Shown: in pieces, positions 1 to 8,444 of the stretch
How the letters are laid out: each line of letters opens with the position of its first letter
How positions within the stretch are numbered: position 1 is the first letter of the stretch
From: Pseudoalteromonas shioyasakiensis
GTDB lineage: Bacteria > Pseudomonadota > Gammaproteobacteria > Enterobacterales > Alteromonadaceae
Direction of reading: 5' to 3'
Assembly: GCF_001550135.1 (NCBI RefSeq)
Contig: NZ_LRUE01000015.1
Location: 682,001 to 746,000, forward strand
Length of the DNA: 64,000 bases
The notes under the pieces: generated by a model
What the model saw: the letters and a program-made list of their open reading frames with translations, nothing else
Databases searched by the model: none
Told to the model about the DNA's origin: nothing
Translations under genes and position numbers: made by a program

Positions 1-1405
1 CACGAATAAAATCAGACTGGAAAGAAAGCCTAATGCCCTACTATGGCCTTGCACAGCGCATGTTAGGCAGTGCCAAAAATACCTATACCAATGTTGCCGA
101 TCACACATTAAAAGAGATTGCAGAGCAGATGGGTCAAGGTGACTCGTTCAAAACCGTGAATACCGGGGTGCTTTTTGCAAAACCCGGCGAAGCCTATAAC
201 AAAGAGCTACCCGACCCATACTTTAATGGCGATGGTCCAAGGCGAAATACCTGCCATTACTGTGGTAGCTGCATGATTGGTTGTCGCCATAATGCCAAAA
301 ACACCTTGATGAAAAACTATTTGTACTTTGCCGAACGCAATGGCGTAGAGATAAGACCCAGCTCTGAAGTAATCAAAATCACCCCGCTCAATGCGGATGG
401 CAGCGCCGGATACAAAATTAAGATTAAAGATACCAGTCATCGCAACAGCCATATTTATACGCTAACAACACGTGGCGTTGTGCTAAGCGCAGGGGTCATG
501 GGCACCGTGCCTTTGCTTTTAAAAATGCGCGATAAAGACAAAACATTGCCCAATATTTCAGCTTGGCTTGGTCAGCAAATTCGCACTAATTCAGAAACCC
601 TCACCACCCGAACAACACTACTAAAAAAGTTGATGATGGCGTTGCGATCAGCTCATTTATTTCGGTCGACAAAGACACCAATATTGAAATTTGCCGGTTT
701 AGAGAAGGCGCCGATGGCACATGGCTTTATTTACCTTACGTTCCTATGGTGACTGGAAAAGGCCTCAAGCGTATTGTTAAGTTCTTAGTGAATACACTGC
801 GCCATCCAATAAAAACAGCTAAAGTATTGCGGCCAAAAGGTAAAGCCCGCAGCTCGATTCTATTTTTGGTGATGCAAAAATCCGAGGCGTTTATTCACCT
901 AGAATGGCGACGTAAATGGTATCGCTTATTTAAAAACGGCATTACTGCGGTGCAAAAAGACAATGACACGCCGCTTAGCGTTAGTTTTCCAAAAGCAGAA
1001 GAAGCAACCAAACTCTACGCCGAAAAACTCGGTGGCGTGCCGGGGTCTGCCTTATCTGAAGTGCTATTTGGAGCACCGATGACGGCGCATATAATGAGTG
1101 GAGTCGCCATGGGAACTGATGCCTCTAACGGCGTAGTTGATAGCTCCGGAGAAGTGTTCGGCTATCAAAACCTACGAGTTATTGACGGCTCAATCATACC
1201 GGGTAATTTAGGGGTAAACCCATCATTAACCATTACCGCATTGTCGGAATATGCAATGAGCCAAGTGCCGGTATTCGATGCAGCCCGAGCAAGCAAGATA
1301 AAACCAATAGAATTTAGTGAACCACGCGAAGGCCTAGTATCTGCGCTTACGGGTTCAGGTGATTTAGCAAAATCGATTGCTGAAAAACAAAAAAGCCGTG
1401 CATAA
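1..1405 (+). pseudogene. GMC-family oxidoreductase, 5' end outside window, -1 frameshift
   Basis: FAD-dependent GMC oxidoreductase of the cholesterol-oxidase-like kind; the substrate cannot be told. The reading frame is already open at the left edge, so the N-terminal FAD-binding part lies outside. Visible are a cysteine-rich segment (CHYCGSCMIGC) followed by NYL, and a C-terminal part with the expected catalytic region (APMTAHIMSG, then DGSIIPGNLGVNPSLT, a His/Asn pair typical of GMC enzymes). The two halves are in different frames: the first reads to 752, but homology switches to the -1 frame at the A6 run 623-628, and the continuation is good protein from about 629 to the stop at 1405. One missing A in a homopolymer explains it; the junction A AAA AAG is also a classic -1 slippery heptamer. 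Followed by a terminator hairpin. Confidence 0.8.
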
Positions 1406-1420
1406 AGCACGGCCTATTTT
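1395..1420 (+). terminator. Rho-independent terminator at the end of the GMC oxidoreductase gene
   Basis: A 7-bp stem GCCGTGC/GCACGGC with loop ATAAA overlaps the stop codon and is followed by a short T-rich tail. It may also serve ohr on the other strand, since the genes converge here. Confidence 0.7.
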
Positions 1421-1432
1421 GATAAATAGCGA

Positions 1433-1861
1433 TTAGATAACTGATAACTCTACAGCAATGTTACCGCGTGTAGCGTTTGAGTATGGGCATACTTCGTGCG
1501 CTTTATTAACAAGTGCAAGAGCGGTGTCTTTATCAAGATCACCTACCGATACCGCAAGCTTAACAGCAATACCAAAACCACCTTCAATAGGACCAATAGA
1601 TACTTCAGAGTTAATATGAGTATCAGCTGGTAATTTAACTTTTGCTTGGCCAGCCACTAACTTTAATGCACCGATAAAACAAGCCGCGTAACCTGCAGCA
1701 AATAATTGCTCAGGGTTTGTACCTTGACCATCATCACCACCTAACCCCTTAGGAGTTGATAGTGCCACATCTAAACGACCATCATCTGATTTTGCTGTGC
1801 CTTCACGGCCACCTGTTGCTGTTGCTTTTGCTGTGTATGCGACGCTTTGTAGTTCTTTCAT
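1433..1861 (-). CDS. ohr: Organic hydroperoxide resistance protein Ohr
   Basis: A 142-residue OsmC/Ohr-family thiol peroxidase that reduces organic and lipid hydroperoxides in the cytoplasm. Both family cysteines are visible: one in AAGYAACFIGAL and one in VCPYSNATRGN near the C-terminus. The start MKELQS at 1861 is chosen over an upstream in-frame ATG because AGGAGA sits at the right distance and the protein then has the normal Ohr length. It is divergent from the MarR-type gene at 1985, the usual ohr-ohrR arrangement, so OhrR-controlled peroxide induction is expected. Confidence 0.95.
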   Translation of the reverse strand: MKELQSVAYTAKATATGGREGTAKSDDGRLDVALSTPKGLGGDDGQGTNPEQLFAAGYAACFIGALKLVAGQAKVKLPADTHINSEVSIGPIEGGFGIAVKLAVSVGDLDKDTALALVNKAHEVCPYSNATRGNIAVELSVI

Positions 1862-1884
1862 GATTACTCTCCTAATTGAGTGAA

Positions 1885-1910
1885 AATATATTTTGCATGC
1901 AAAATATATT
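1885..1910. promoter_or_regulatory. 26-bp perfect palindrome in the ohr-ohrR intergenic region, probable OhrR operator
   Basis: A perfect inverted repeat centred on GCATGC with core TTTTGCATGCAAAA and AT arms, 24 bp upstream of the ohr start. Perfect symmetry and position between divergent ohr and ohrR suggest an OhrR binding site. That this sequence is what OhrR recognises is inferred. Confidence 0.7.
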
Positions 1911-1938
1911 AGATCAGCTTTTTCGTGATTGCAAATAC

Positions 1939-1950
1939 TTTGCATGCAAA
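1939..1950. promoter_or_regulatory. Second TTTGCATGCAAA palindrome, probable OhrR operator
   Basis: A 12-bp perfect palindrome repeats the core of the longer site at 1885-1910. It lies 35 bp before the ohrR start, so it is placed for autoregulation. The two centres are 47 bp apart. Confidence 0.65.
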
Positions 1951-1984
1951 TTAAAATACTCGTATTGAATTTTGAGGATCGAGT

Positions 1985-2416
1985 ATGAAATACCCACAAC
2001 TAAAATTAGATAACCAGCTATGCCATCGCTTATATATGGCATCGAATGGGATTGCCCGTGCGTATCGAGATTCTCTCAATCAATTAGATTTAACCTACCC
2101 GCAATACGTAGTGATGATGGCGCTGTGGGAAAAAGATCAGATCAGCATTGCTGAATTACTTGAAAAAACTGCCATTGATGGGGGTGCGATGACGCAAATT
2201 TTGAAAAAAATGAGCGATAAAGCATTGTTGTCGATCACCAAAGATAGCCAAGATAAACGCAAACGACTCGTGCAGCTCGAAGCCAAAGGCAAGGCGATGC
2301 AAGATCAAGCTGCCGATATACCGTCGCAAATTCGTTGTCGCTTCCCAAGCATTAACGAACAACAAGCACTGCAACTGATTGAATTACTCGATTTAGTAAA
2401 TAGTGACCTCAATTAA
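1985..2416 (+). CDS. ohrR: OhrR, MarR-family organic-peroxide-sensing repressor
   Basis: A 143-residue winged-helix regulator of the MarR family. The N-terminus (LDNQLCHRLYMASN) holds the peroxide-sensing cysteine in the place known for OhrR proteins, followed by LTYPQYVVMMALWE and the recognition-helix segment GAMTQILKKM. In the known mechanism, peroxide oxidation of this Cys releases the repressor from DNA. GAGG is 7 nt upstream of the ATG. Divergent from ohr with two palindromes between, which fits control of ohr and of itself. Confidence 0.92.
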   Translation: MKYPQLKLDNQLCHRLYMASNGIARAYRDSLNQLDLTYPQYVVMMALWEKDQISIAELLEKTAIDGGAMTQILKKMSDKALLSITKDSQDKRKRLVQLEAKGKAMQDQAADIPSQIRCRFPSINEQQALQLIELLDLVNSDLN

Positions 2417-2509
2417 CAAAAATTATTTGAAAGTGAATTTGGATTACACCGCTTTTTAATAAAACAAGATGCGCTATAGTGTTCAAAACTCATCAATACG
2501 GACACCATC

Positions 2510-3523
2510 ATGAAAGCATTTGGATACACAACAGCAACCCCAACGTTATCGGACTCATCACTACAAGCGATTGAATTACCTGATCCCGTTGCCACAGGTC
2601 ACGACATTCTTGTAGCCGTAGAAGCAATTTCAGTAAACCCTGTTGATACTAAAATTCGCGCTAATTTGTCACCAGACACTGGCTACAAAGTTATTGGCTG
2701 GGATGCAGTGGGAACCGTTAAAGCTGTTGGCGACAAGGTTTCGTTATTTAATATCGGTGATCGTGTGTTTTATGCTGGCGACTTAACGCGCCAAGGTAGT
2801 AATGCTGAGCTGCAACTTGTTGATGAGCGCATTGTTGGTCTTGCACCAACAAGCCTTAGTAATAGTGAAGCAGCCGCCCTGCCCTTAACCAGTATTACTG
2901 CGTGGGAGTTATTGTTTGACCGTTTACAAATTGAAAAATCTAAGAACAATAAGCCAGCCTCTGTATTAGTGATAGGTGCCGCAGGTGGTGTAGGCTCAAT
3001 TTTAGTGCAGCTTGCCAAACAGCTTACCAATTTAACCGTAGTTGGTACCGCCGCACGAGAAGAAAGCGCCAACTGGCTTAAAGATTTAGGTGTTGATCAT
3101 GTGCTTGATCATAGCAAAAACCTTAACGAGCAACGTCTTGCGGCCGACCTGAGTGAATTTGATTACGTAGTGAGCTTAACGCACACCGACCAACATCTAG
3201 ATAGCATTATGGAAGTGATCAAGCCACAAGGTAAATTGGCACTGATCGACGACCCTGCAAGCTTTGATATTTTAAAGTTAAAGCGTAAAAGTATTTCGTT
3301 GCATTGGGAGTTTATGTATACCCGCTCAATGTTCCAAACCGATGATATGATTGCCCAGCATCAGCTTCTTTCTGAGCTCTCGACCTTAGTTGATAGCGGC
3401 ACAATCAAAACAACATTGGGTGAGCATTTAGGTAAGATAAACGTAGCAAATCTTATTAAAGCCCATAGAATTTTAGAATCTCATAAAGCTCGCGGAAAGC
3501 TTGTGTTGGAAGGGTTTGAGTAA
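2510..3523 (+). CDS. Quinone oxidoreductase-like zinc-independent alcohol dehydrogenase (MDR family)
   Basis: A 337-residue medium-chain dehydrogenase/reductase. The GroES-like N-terminal domain (about 1-125; VNPVDTKIR and GWDAVGTV motifs) is followed by a Rossmann domain with the glycine-rich GAAGGVGSI at about residue 155. No structural-zinc cysteine cluster is seen, as in the quinone-oxidoreductase branch. It probably reduces quinones or enones with NADPH; the substrate is unknown. It stands alone after ohrR on the same strand, 93 bp away, and is followed by the repeat-rich intergenic region. Confidence 0.85.
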   Translation: MKAFGYTTATPTLSDSSLQAIELPDPVATGHDILVAVEAISVNPVDTKIRANLSPDTGYKVIGWDAVGTVKAVGDKVSLFNIGDRVFYAGDLTRQGSNAELQLVDERIVGLAPTSLSNSEAAALPLTSITAWELLFDRLQIEKSKNNKPASVLVIGAAGGVGSILVQLAKQLTNLTVVGTAAREESANWLKDLGVDHVLDHSKNLNEQRLAADLSEFDYVVSLTHTDQHLDSIMEVIKPQGKLALIDDPASFDILKLKRKSISLHWEFMYTRSMFQTDDMIAQHQLLSELSTLVDSGTIKTTLGEHLGKINVANLIKAHRILESHKARGKLVLEGFE

Positions 3524-3535
3524 CGAGTTGCGAGG

Positions 3536-3593
3536 GGAAAGTTAGCGAGATTAAAGCTACGAGAGGAAAGTTAGCGAGAGTAAAGTTTCGAGA
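3536..3593 (+). repeat. Tandem pair of 29-bp repeats
   Basis: Two adjacent copies, 3536-3564 and 3565-3593, each beginning GGAAAGTTAGCGAGA and ending CGAGA, with few differences. They directly follow the MDR gene and lead into the REP-like cluster. Confidence 0.75.
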
Positions 3594-3600
3594 AGCGAGG

Positions 3601-4190
3601 TGCGAGCATGTAGCAGCGATTTTACATAGCGTTTTATTCTCGTATCGCCCCTACCTCACCAATATCGCGGCATAAAGCCTCTGCTACCTGTAGGCGTCAC
3701 GCTTGCTTGGCGCGCGAAACAAGTTTCACGCCTACGTCCAAGGTTTTACTTTTGTGTAGTGGTTAATTATTCATGACTAAAGTCATTCCTACGAGAAATA
3801 GATACGAGCTTGTAGCAGCGATTTTACATCGCGTTTCATTCTCGAATCGCTCCTACCTCACCAATAACGCGGCATAAAGCCGCTGCTACCCGTAGGCGTC
3901 ACGCTTGCTTGGCGCGCGAAACAAAAATTAAGATTCAAGTTACGAGATACGAGGTGCGAGATACGAGGTGCGAGATACGAGAAGCGAAGTGCCAGCTTGT
4001 AGCAACGATTTCACATCGCGTTTTATTCTCGTATCCTCCTACCTCAACCATGTTGCGGCATAAAGCCGGTACTACCTGTAGGCGTCACGCTTGCTTGGCG
4101 CGCGAAACAAAAAATTAAGATTCAAGTTACGAGATACGAGGTGCGAGCATGTAGCAGCGATTTCACATCGCTTATTTTCTCACTCAACAA
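3601..4190 (+). repeat. Cluster of REP-like intergenic repeats (three full copies and one partial)
   Basis: A unit bounded by inverted ends GTAGCAGCG and CGCTGCTAC recurs, best seen at 3812-3889 (78 bp). It holds two small hairpins, GCGAT/ATCGC and GCGGC-ATAAA-GCCGC. Each full unit is followed by a conserved segment starting GTAGGCGTCACGCTTGCTTG and ending GCGCGCGAAAC. Unit starts are near 3609, 3811, 3999 and 4150 (last one truncated), so spacings are 202, 188 and 151 bp. The form recalls REP/BIME elements mobilised by RAYT transposases, but no such gene is in the window. No credible gene lies in 3524-4372. Confidence 0.8.
3944..3985 (+). repeat. 14-bp tandem repeat, three units
   Basis: Unit GAGATACGAGGTGC occurs at 3944-3957 and 3958-3971 exactly, and as a variant at 3972-3985. 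A single copy recurs in front of the partial REP-like unit near 4131-4144. Confidence 0.8.
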
Positions 4191-4372
4191 TAATAACACG
4201 CATCATTAAAGTGCATTACAACACTTGCCTTTCACTATTTTAGTGCCTGATATCAGGGACGCCCTTACCGCCTAACATTAACCAATTGATTTTTAATGCA
4301 TTTAAATTTAATAAAGGTTTGGCACAGATCTTCCAATAGTGAGTATGAACTGGCACTAACAAGGAGACTAAC

Positions 4373-4492
4373 GTGACTAACTTCTTTCACACTCTTTATC
4401 TACTTTGGCGATTAGACATCAGCACATGGCATATGCATGAAGCAAACGATCCGCATAATGTCGCTGATTTGGAGCGTCGCTATGTTAAATAA
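4373..4492 (+). CDS. Small conserved-looking protein of 39 residues, unknown function
   Basis: A GTG-initiated frame with AAGGAG 7 nt before it. The product starts MTNFFHTLYLLWRLDIS and ends DLERRYVK; the hydrophobic/tryptophan N-terminus and the terminal DLERR motif recall families of tiny proteins such as DUF3563, but this is not certain. Its last 11 bp overlap the next gene, whose ribosome site lies inside this frame, so the two are probably translationally coupled. Supported by the strong ribosome site and coupling rather than by recognised homology. Confidence 0.6.
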   Translation: MTNFFHTLYLLWRLDISTWHMHEANDPHNVADLERRYVK

Positions 4493-4712
4493 TGACCCCG
4501 CATTTATTGAAGCGCTTAAAAAAATTTCGGTTCATCAACTGACAATCACTGAAGCGTCTGAGCAGTACGACATTCCTAAGCGTGTGTTATACAAAGCCGC
4601 ACGACAGCAACAAGTTAAACAGAACAAACAAAAAGCGTATTTAATTGCCACTCAGAAGCGCCTTCAACAAAGTCTACGTAATGTAGAAATGGAGTTAGCT
4701 AGCTTCAGCTAA
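4482..4712 (+). CDS. Small helix-turn-helix-like protein of 76 residues
   Basis: The start MLNNDPAFIEAL at 4482 is chosen because GGAG lies 7 nt upstream, inside the preceding small gene; an in-frame ATG at 4437 lacks such a site. The segment LTITEASEQYDIPKRVLYKAARQQ looks like a helix-turn-helix of the psq or homeodomain-like kind. The C-terminal third is a charged helix (QKRLQQSLRNVEMEL). Possibly a small DNA-binding protein; no family was recognised with certainty. It precedes astB by 48 bp, but a link to arginine catabolism is not shown. Confidence 0.6.
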   Translation: MLNNDPAFIEALKKISVHQLTITEASEQYDIPKRVLYKAARQQQVKQNKQKAYLIATQKRLQQSLRNVEMELASFS

Positions 4713-4760
4713 ATAACTTCTGTATGGTTAAAATACATGCACAATAATGATGGATTAAGT

Positions 4761-6104
4761 ATGCACGCAGTAGAAGTAAACTTTGATGGCTTAGTGGGGC
4801 CTACTCACAATTACGCGGGATTATCGTATGGCAATGTCGCTTCACTAAGTCACGCCTCTTCGCATTCGAACCCCAAAGAGGCCGTGCTACAAGGCCTTGA
4901 AAAAATGAAGGCAATGCACGAGTTAGGGCTAGAACAAGGTATTTTTGCACCCCATGCTCGCCCCGACATTAATGTGTTAAAGCGTTTAGGCTTTACAGGC
5001 AGCGATAGTCAAATTATTGAAAAAGCATTTAAAGCCGACCCTGTTTTACTGCGAGCTTGTTACAGTGCATCGGCCATGTGGACAGCCAATGCTGGCACTA
5101 TTTCGCCTTCAGTCGATACGCTTGATGGCAAAGTGCACTTTACGGCTGCTAACTTAAATAACAAATTTCACCGCTCGCTAGAGCCCGTTACAACTACGGC
5201 TTTATTAAAAGCCATGTTTAACGATGAGCGTTACTTTAGCCATCATGCGCACTTGCCTGATCAAGGTTTTTTTGGTGATGAAGGCGCCGCAAATCATAAT
5301 CGATTATGCGATAGTCATGCAGATTCAGGGCTTGAGATCTTTGTTTATGGTGCAAGTAGTTTTAATAGCGCCTTGCCAAAGCCCGTTAAATTTCCTGCAA
5401 GACAATCTCTTGAAGCTTCGCAAGCAATTGCCCGTTTACATCAGCTAAAGCCAGAAAATCAGTTATTTATTCAGCAAAACCCTGATGTGATAGACCAAGG
5501 TGTCTTTCATAACGATGTAATCGCAGTGGCCAATGGCAATGTACTTCTATGCCACGAACAAGCGTTTTTGCATCAAGCTGATACGTTAAAACAAATTAAA
5601 CAAGCTTATATTGGCAACAAGCCACTCCATATTATTGAAGTGCCAACAAATAAAGTGAGCATTACAGATGCTGTAGGCAGCTATTTATTTAATAGCCAAT
5701 TAATTACCTTAAGTGATGACAGCATGATGCTGGTTACACCTAAAGAATGTCAGCGTAATCAAGCTGTTCACGATTACATTCAAGAAATGATTTTGGCTGA
5801 CAACCCAGTTCAGCAAGTGCGCTTTTTTGACTTGCGCCAAAGCATGCAAAATGGCGGTGGCCCTGCTTGTTTACGCTTGCGTGTTGCGCTCAATACTGAC
5901 GAACTCGCAGCGGTCAATCCGGGTGTGCGATTCAGCGAAGAAAAATATAACCAATTAGTGAGCTGGGCTAATAAGCATTACCGTGACTCGTTAAGTAGCG
6001 ACGACTTTGCCGATCCAATGCTTTTAACCGAAAGCTACCAGGCACTTGATGAGTTAACTAGCTTACTTAACTTAGGCTCTGTGTATCCATTTCAACAAGA
6101 ATAA
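4761..6104 (+). CDS. astB: N-succinylarginine dihydrolase AstB
   Basis: Second enzyme of the arginine succinyltransferase (AST) pathway: it converts N2-succinylarginine to N2-succinylornithine, ammonia and CO2 in the cytoplasm. The 447-residue length equals that of the E. coli enzyme when the start is MHAVEVNFDGL at 4761; an in-frame ATG at 4737 would add eight residues not usual for the family. Motifs include GPTHNYAGLS, LNNKFHRSLE, QNPDVIDQGVFHNDVIAV and NGGGPACLRLR with the catalytic cysteine near residue 370. The other ast genes are not in the window. A GNAT gene follows after 3 bp, suggesting co-transcription. Confidence 0.96.
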   Translation: MHAVEVNFDGLVGPTHNYAGLSYGNVASLSHASSHSNPKEAVLQGLEKMKAMHELGLEQGIFAPHARPDINVLKRLGFTGSDSQIIEKAFKADPVLLRACYSASAMWTANAGTISPSVDTLDGKVHFTAANLNNKFHRSLEPVTTTALLKAMFNDERYFSHHAHLPDQGFFGDEGAANHNRLCDSHADSGLEIFVYGASSFNSALPKPVKFPARQSLEASQAIARLHQLKPENQLFIQQNPDVIDQGVFHNDVIAVANGNVLLCHEQAFLHQADTLKQIKQAYIGNKPLHIIEVPTNKVSITDAVGSYLFNSQLITLSDDSMMLVTPKECQRNQAVHDYIQEMILADNPVQQVRFFDLRQSMQNGGGPACLRLRVALNTDELAAVNPGVRFSEEKYNQLVSWANKHYRDSLSSDDFADPMLLTESYQALDELTSLLNLGSVYPFQQE

Positions 6105-6107
6105 ATA

Positions 6108-6617
6108 ATGAAAATTAAAGCAGTACACTCTATTAAAGGGGTGTCTAAATCACTCAATAGTTTACTGATTGATAGCGTTGCCAGTGGCGCATCAATCGGC
6201 TTTATAGCTCCGCTATCATTACAGTCAGCACATGACTACTGGCAAGGGGTCGATGGCGATTTAGCAACGCCTTACCGTAGGCTTTACCTTGCCCTTGATG
6301 GTGATACGGTGATTGGCTCAGTGCAGCTTTCTTTGTGCGCTAAAGCCAATGGCGCTCACCGCGGCGAGGTAGAAAAGCTCATGGTACACAGCGAATATCA
6401 AGGCAAAGGAATTGCAAAACAATTGATGAATAGCCTAGAAACCGACGCCCGTATCTTAGGAATTCAATTACTCGTACTTGATACCCGCCAAGGTGACACT
6501 GCTTCATATTTGTATCGAAAACTCGATTACATTGAAGCTGGCACGATTCCTGGTTTTGCGAAAAGTTCCTCCGGTGAATTTGACGCAACGGTGTATTTTT
6601 ATAAGCAGGTCGCCTAG
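6108..6617 (+). CDS. GNAT family N-acetyltransferase
   Basis: A 169-residue single-domain acetyltransferase. The acetyl-CoA-binding loop reads VHSEYQGKGIAKQLM (motif A, Q-x-x-G-x-G/A form) around residues 95-109, followed by LLVLDTRQGDTASYLYRKLDY, typical of motif B. The acceptor substrate is unknown. It starts 3 bp after astB, so it is probably co-transcribed; it may act on an amino acid or amine, but that is inference. Confidence 0.88.
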   Translation: MKIKAVHSIKGVSKSLNSLLIDSVASGASIGFIAPLSLQSAHDYWQGVDGDLATPYRRLYLALDGDTVIGSVQLSLCAKANGAHRGEVEKLMVHSEYQGKGIAKQLMNSLETDARILGIQLLVLDTRQGDTASYLYRKLDYIEAGTIPGFAKSSSGEFDATVYFYKQVA

Positions 6618-6658
6618 ATCTGCTTTTATAGCCAATTGATATAATCATAAAGTCGACT

Positions 6659-6704
6659 AATAAAAATCTTTAAACGTACTAAACTAGTACTGCGGATTTT
6701 TATT
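6659..6704 (+). promoter_or_regulatory. Nested inverted repeat in the leader of the chemoreceptor gene
   Basis: Outer arms AATAAAAATC (6659-6668) and GATTTTTATT (6695-6704) are perfectly complementary. An inner pair GTACT/AGTAC (6676-6690) is nested inside. The Shine-Dalgarno GGAG starts 2 bp after the outer arm. It could be an operator or an RNA hairpin affecting translation. Confidence 0.55.
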
Positions 6705-6715
6705 AGGAGCGATAA

Positions 6716-8404
6716 ATGGCGCTATCAATACAGCAACGGGTACTCTTTCTAGCCCTACTTCCCCCCCTACTCATTGCAATTATGCTGACACTCTACAACT
6801 ATGTGCAGTCAAAACACAGTGGTGCACAAACCGTTGAAAGTTTTGCTACACAAATGGAAAACGACCGAAAGGCCGAGGTCAGTAACTATCAAAAAATTGC
6901 CATGAGTTCGATTGCTCATCTCATCGCACAAGATGATGGCTCTAATACTGAACAGCTGCAAAACCAAGCAAAAAGTATTTTGCGAAATTTGCGTTTTGAT
7001 GATGCTGGCGATACAGGTTATGTGTTTGTTTATGATGTAAAAGGGATCAATATTGCCCATGGCGTTAACGCCTCACTTGAGGGTAAAAACCTTTATGATT
7101 TTAAAGATCCTAATGGGGTTTATCTGATACGAGAGCTGATTGATGCTGCGAAGAAAGGCGGTGGTTATGTGCAGTATTCTTGGAAAAATACCAACGGCAG
7201 TGTAAACCCTAAACTCGGCTATGCCGCTTTGGTACCAAAATGGAATTGGGTGCTCGGAACCGGCTTTTGGATCAGTGGCCTTGAGCAACAAGTTGCAGTA
7301 ACAGAACAACGGGTTAATGAAGGTATCGATAATGCCTTTATAAACACAGTTATCGCTTCAATATTCGCAGTTGCAATTACCGCAGCGATTGCAGTGGTGG
7401 TATCGCGCAGTATTACTAGCCCACTGCACACAACCGTACTCGCAATGAACGATATATCACAAGGTGATGGCGATTTAACCCAGCGTTTAATGGTGAAACG
7501 AGACGATGAGCTTGGCAAGCTTGGCAGCTCGTTTAACCGCTTTGCTGATGACGTTGGTAAAATGGTTATTGATATACGCCAATCATCGCAATCGATGAAT
7601 CAAGCGTCACACAAACTCAACGAGCTACTTGCTAACATGCACGCAGGTATTAATCGCCAACATGAAGAAAGTGAGCAAGTTGCAACCGCAATAAACGAAA
7701 TGTCGGCGGCGTCAATGGAAGTTGCCCGCAGCGCCCAAGAGGCCTCAACCGCTGCTGAACATGCCGATCATTTAGTAAAACAAGCTAACAATCAATTACT
7801 GATTGCTATAAAGGTGATTAATGGCCTTGCCAAACAAGTTGATGAAGGGGCTAATGCGGTGGATCAGCTTAATCAACAATCGAGTCAAATTGGTAGTGTG
7901 CTTGATGTGATCAGAAACATTGCCGAGCAAACTAATCTACTGGCACTGAACGCGGCTATTGAATCTGCCCGAGCAGGTGAAGCGGGTCGTGGTTTTGCAG
8001 TGGTGGCTGATGAAGTGCGAACTCTAGCAAAACGCACGCAAGATAGTACTCATGAAATAGAGGCAATGATTGAGCAAGTACAGCAAGGAACAACAACTGT
8101 AAATAGCATTATGCAGTCAATCAAATCTGGCAGTGCAACCAGTGTTAATGAGGCAGGCGAAGTCGAAAAAGCGCTTAATGAAGTACTGCTTTCGGTTAAC
8201 ACCATCACATCACAAAATGCACAAATTGCCACAGCCGCTGAAGAGCAAACGTCAGTGTCTGAAGCGATTAATCAAAACATGACGACCATTGTCGATATTG
8301 CTAACAAAACCGCTAATGATACCGATGTAGCAACGTCATACATGCATGAACTAACAGACACGGCAACGCAGTTAGAACAAAATGTAAGCCGTTATAAAAC
8401 CTAA
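6716..8404 (+). CDS. Methyl-accepting chemotaxis protein with periplasmic Cache sensor
   Basis: A 562-residue membrane chemoreceptor. TM1 is at about 10-30, then a periplasmic single-Cache domain of the sCache_2 kind ([19 protein letters not shown], then [15 protein letters not shown]), TM2 at about 205-228 and a HAMP domain. The cytoplasmic coiled coil carries the conserved hairpin tip ([34 protein letters not shown] split around residue 415), which contacts CheA/CheW. Such Cache domains often sense small carboxylates, but the ligand is not known. Ribosome site GGAG lies 7 nt before the ATG. No other chemotaxis gene adjoins it. Confidence 0.94.
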   Translation: MALSIQQRVLFLALLPPLLIAIMLTLYNYVQSKHSGAQTVESFATQMENDRKAEVSNYQKIAMSSIAHLIAQDDGSNTEQLQNQAKSILRNLRFDDAGDTGYVFVYDVKGINIAHGVNASLEGKNLYDFKDPNGVYLIRELIDAAKKGGGYVQYSWKNTNGSVNPKLGYAALVPKWNWVLGTGFWISGLEQQVAVTEQRVNEGIDNAFINTVIASIFAVAITAAIAVVVSRSITSPLHTTVLAMNDISQGDGDLTQRLMVKRDDELGKLGSSFNRFADDVGKMVIDIRQSSQSMNQASHKLNELLANMHAGINRQHEESEQVATAINEMSAASMEVARSAQEASTAAEHADHLVKQANNQLLIAIKVINGLAKQVDEGANAVDQLNQQSSQIGSVLDVIRNIAEQTNLLALNAAIESARAGEAGRGFAVVADEVRTLAKRTQDSTHEIEAMIEQVQQGTTTVNSIMQSIKSGSATSVNEAGEVEKALNEVLLSVNTITSQNAQIATAAEEQTSVSEAINQNMTTIVDIANKTANDTDVATSYMHELTDTATQLEQNVSRYKT

Positions 8405-8418
8405 TAACTGATTGATGG

Positions 8419-8444
8419 TTAGGCAGGCATTGCAGCCTGCTTAA
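8419..8444. terminator. Hairpin between convergent genes, probable terminator
   Basis: A 10-bp stem (TTAGGCAGGC/GCCTGCTTAA, one G-T pair) with a 6-nt loop lies after the chemoreceptor stop and touches the stop of the convergent gene. The T-tract is weak on both strands. Confidence 0.5.

Noticed and set aside
207..452. Minus-strand 81-residue frame
   Set aside because: Lies opposite the GMC oxidoreductase coding frame; no ribosome site and no recognisable protein character.
621..640. Programmed frameshifting as the accepted explanation for the GMC gene
   Set aside because: The heptamer matches but stimulatory elements are missing; kept as a finding, with the gene annotated as frameshifted.
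1862..1999. Longer Ohr start at 1999
   Set aside because: Would run through both palindromes and the ohrR start; the ATG at 1861 has a strong ribosome site and gives normal Ohr length.
3909..4118. 69-residue frame inside the repeats
   Set aside because: Its sequence is a translation of the 14-bp and REP-like repeats (repeated RYEVRDTR-type wording), not a protein.
3601..4190. Possible CRISPR array
   Set aside because: Repeats are about 80-120 bp with inner hairpins, irregular spacing and similar linkers; there are no short unique spacers and no cas genes.
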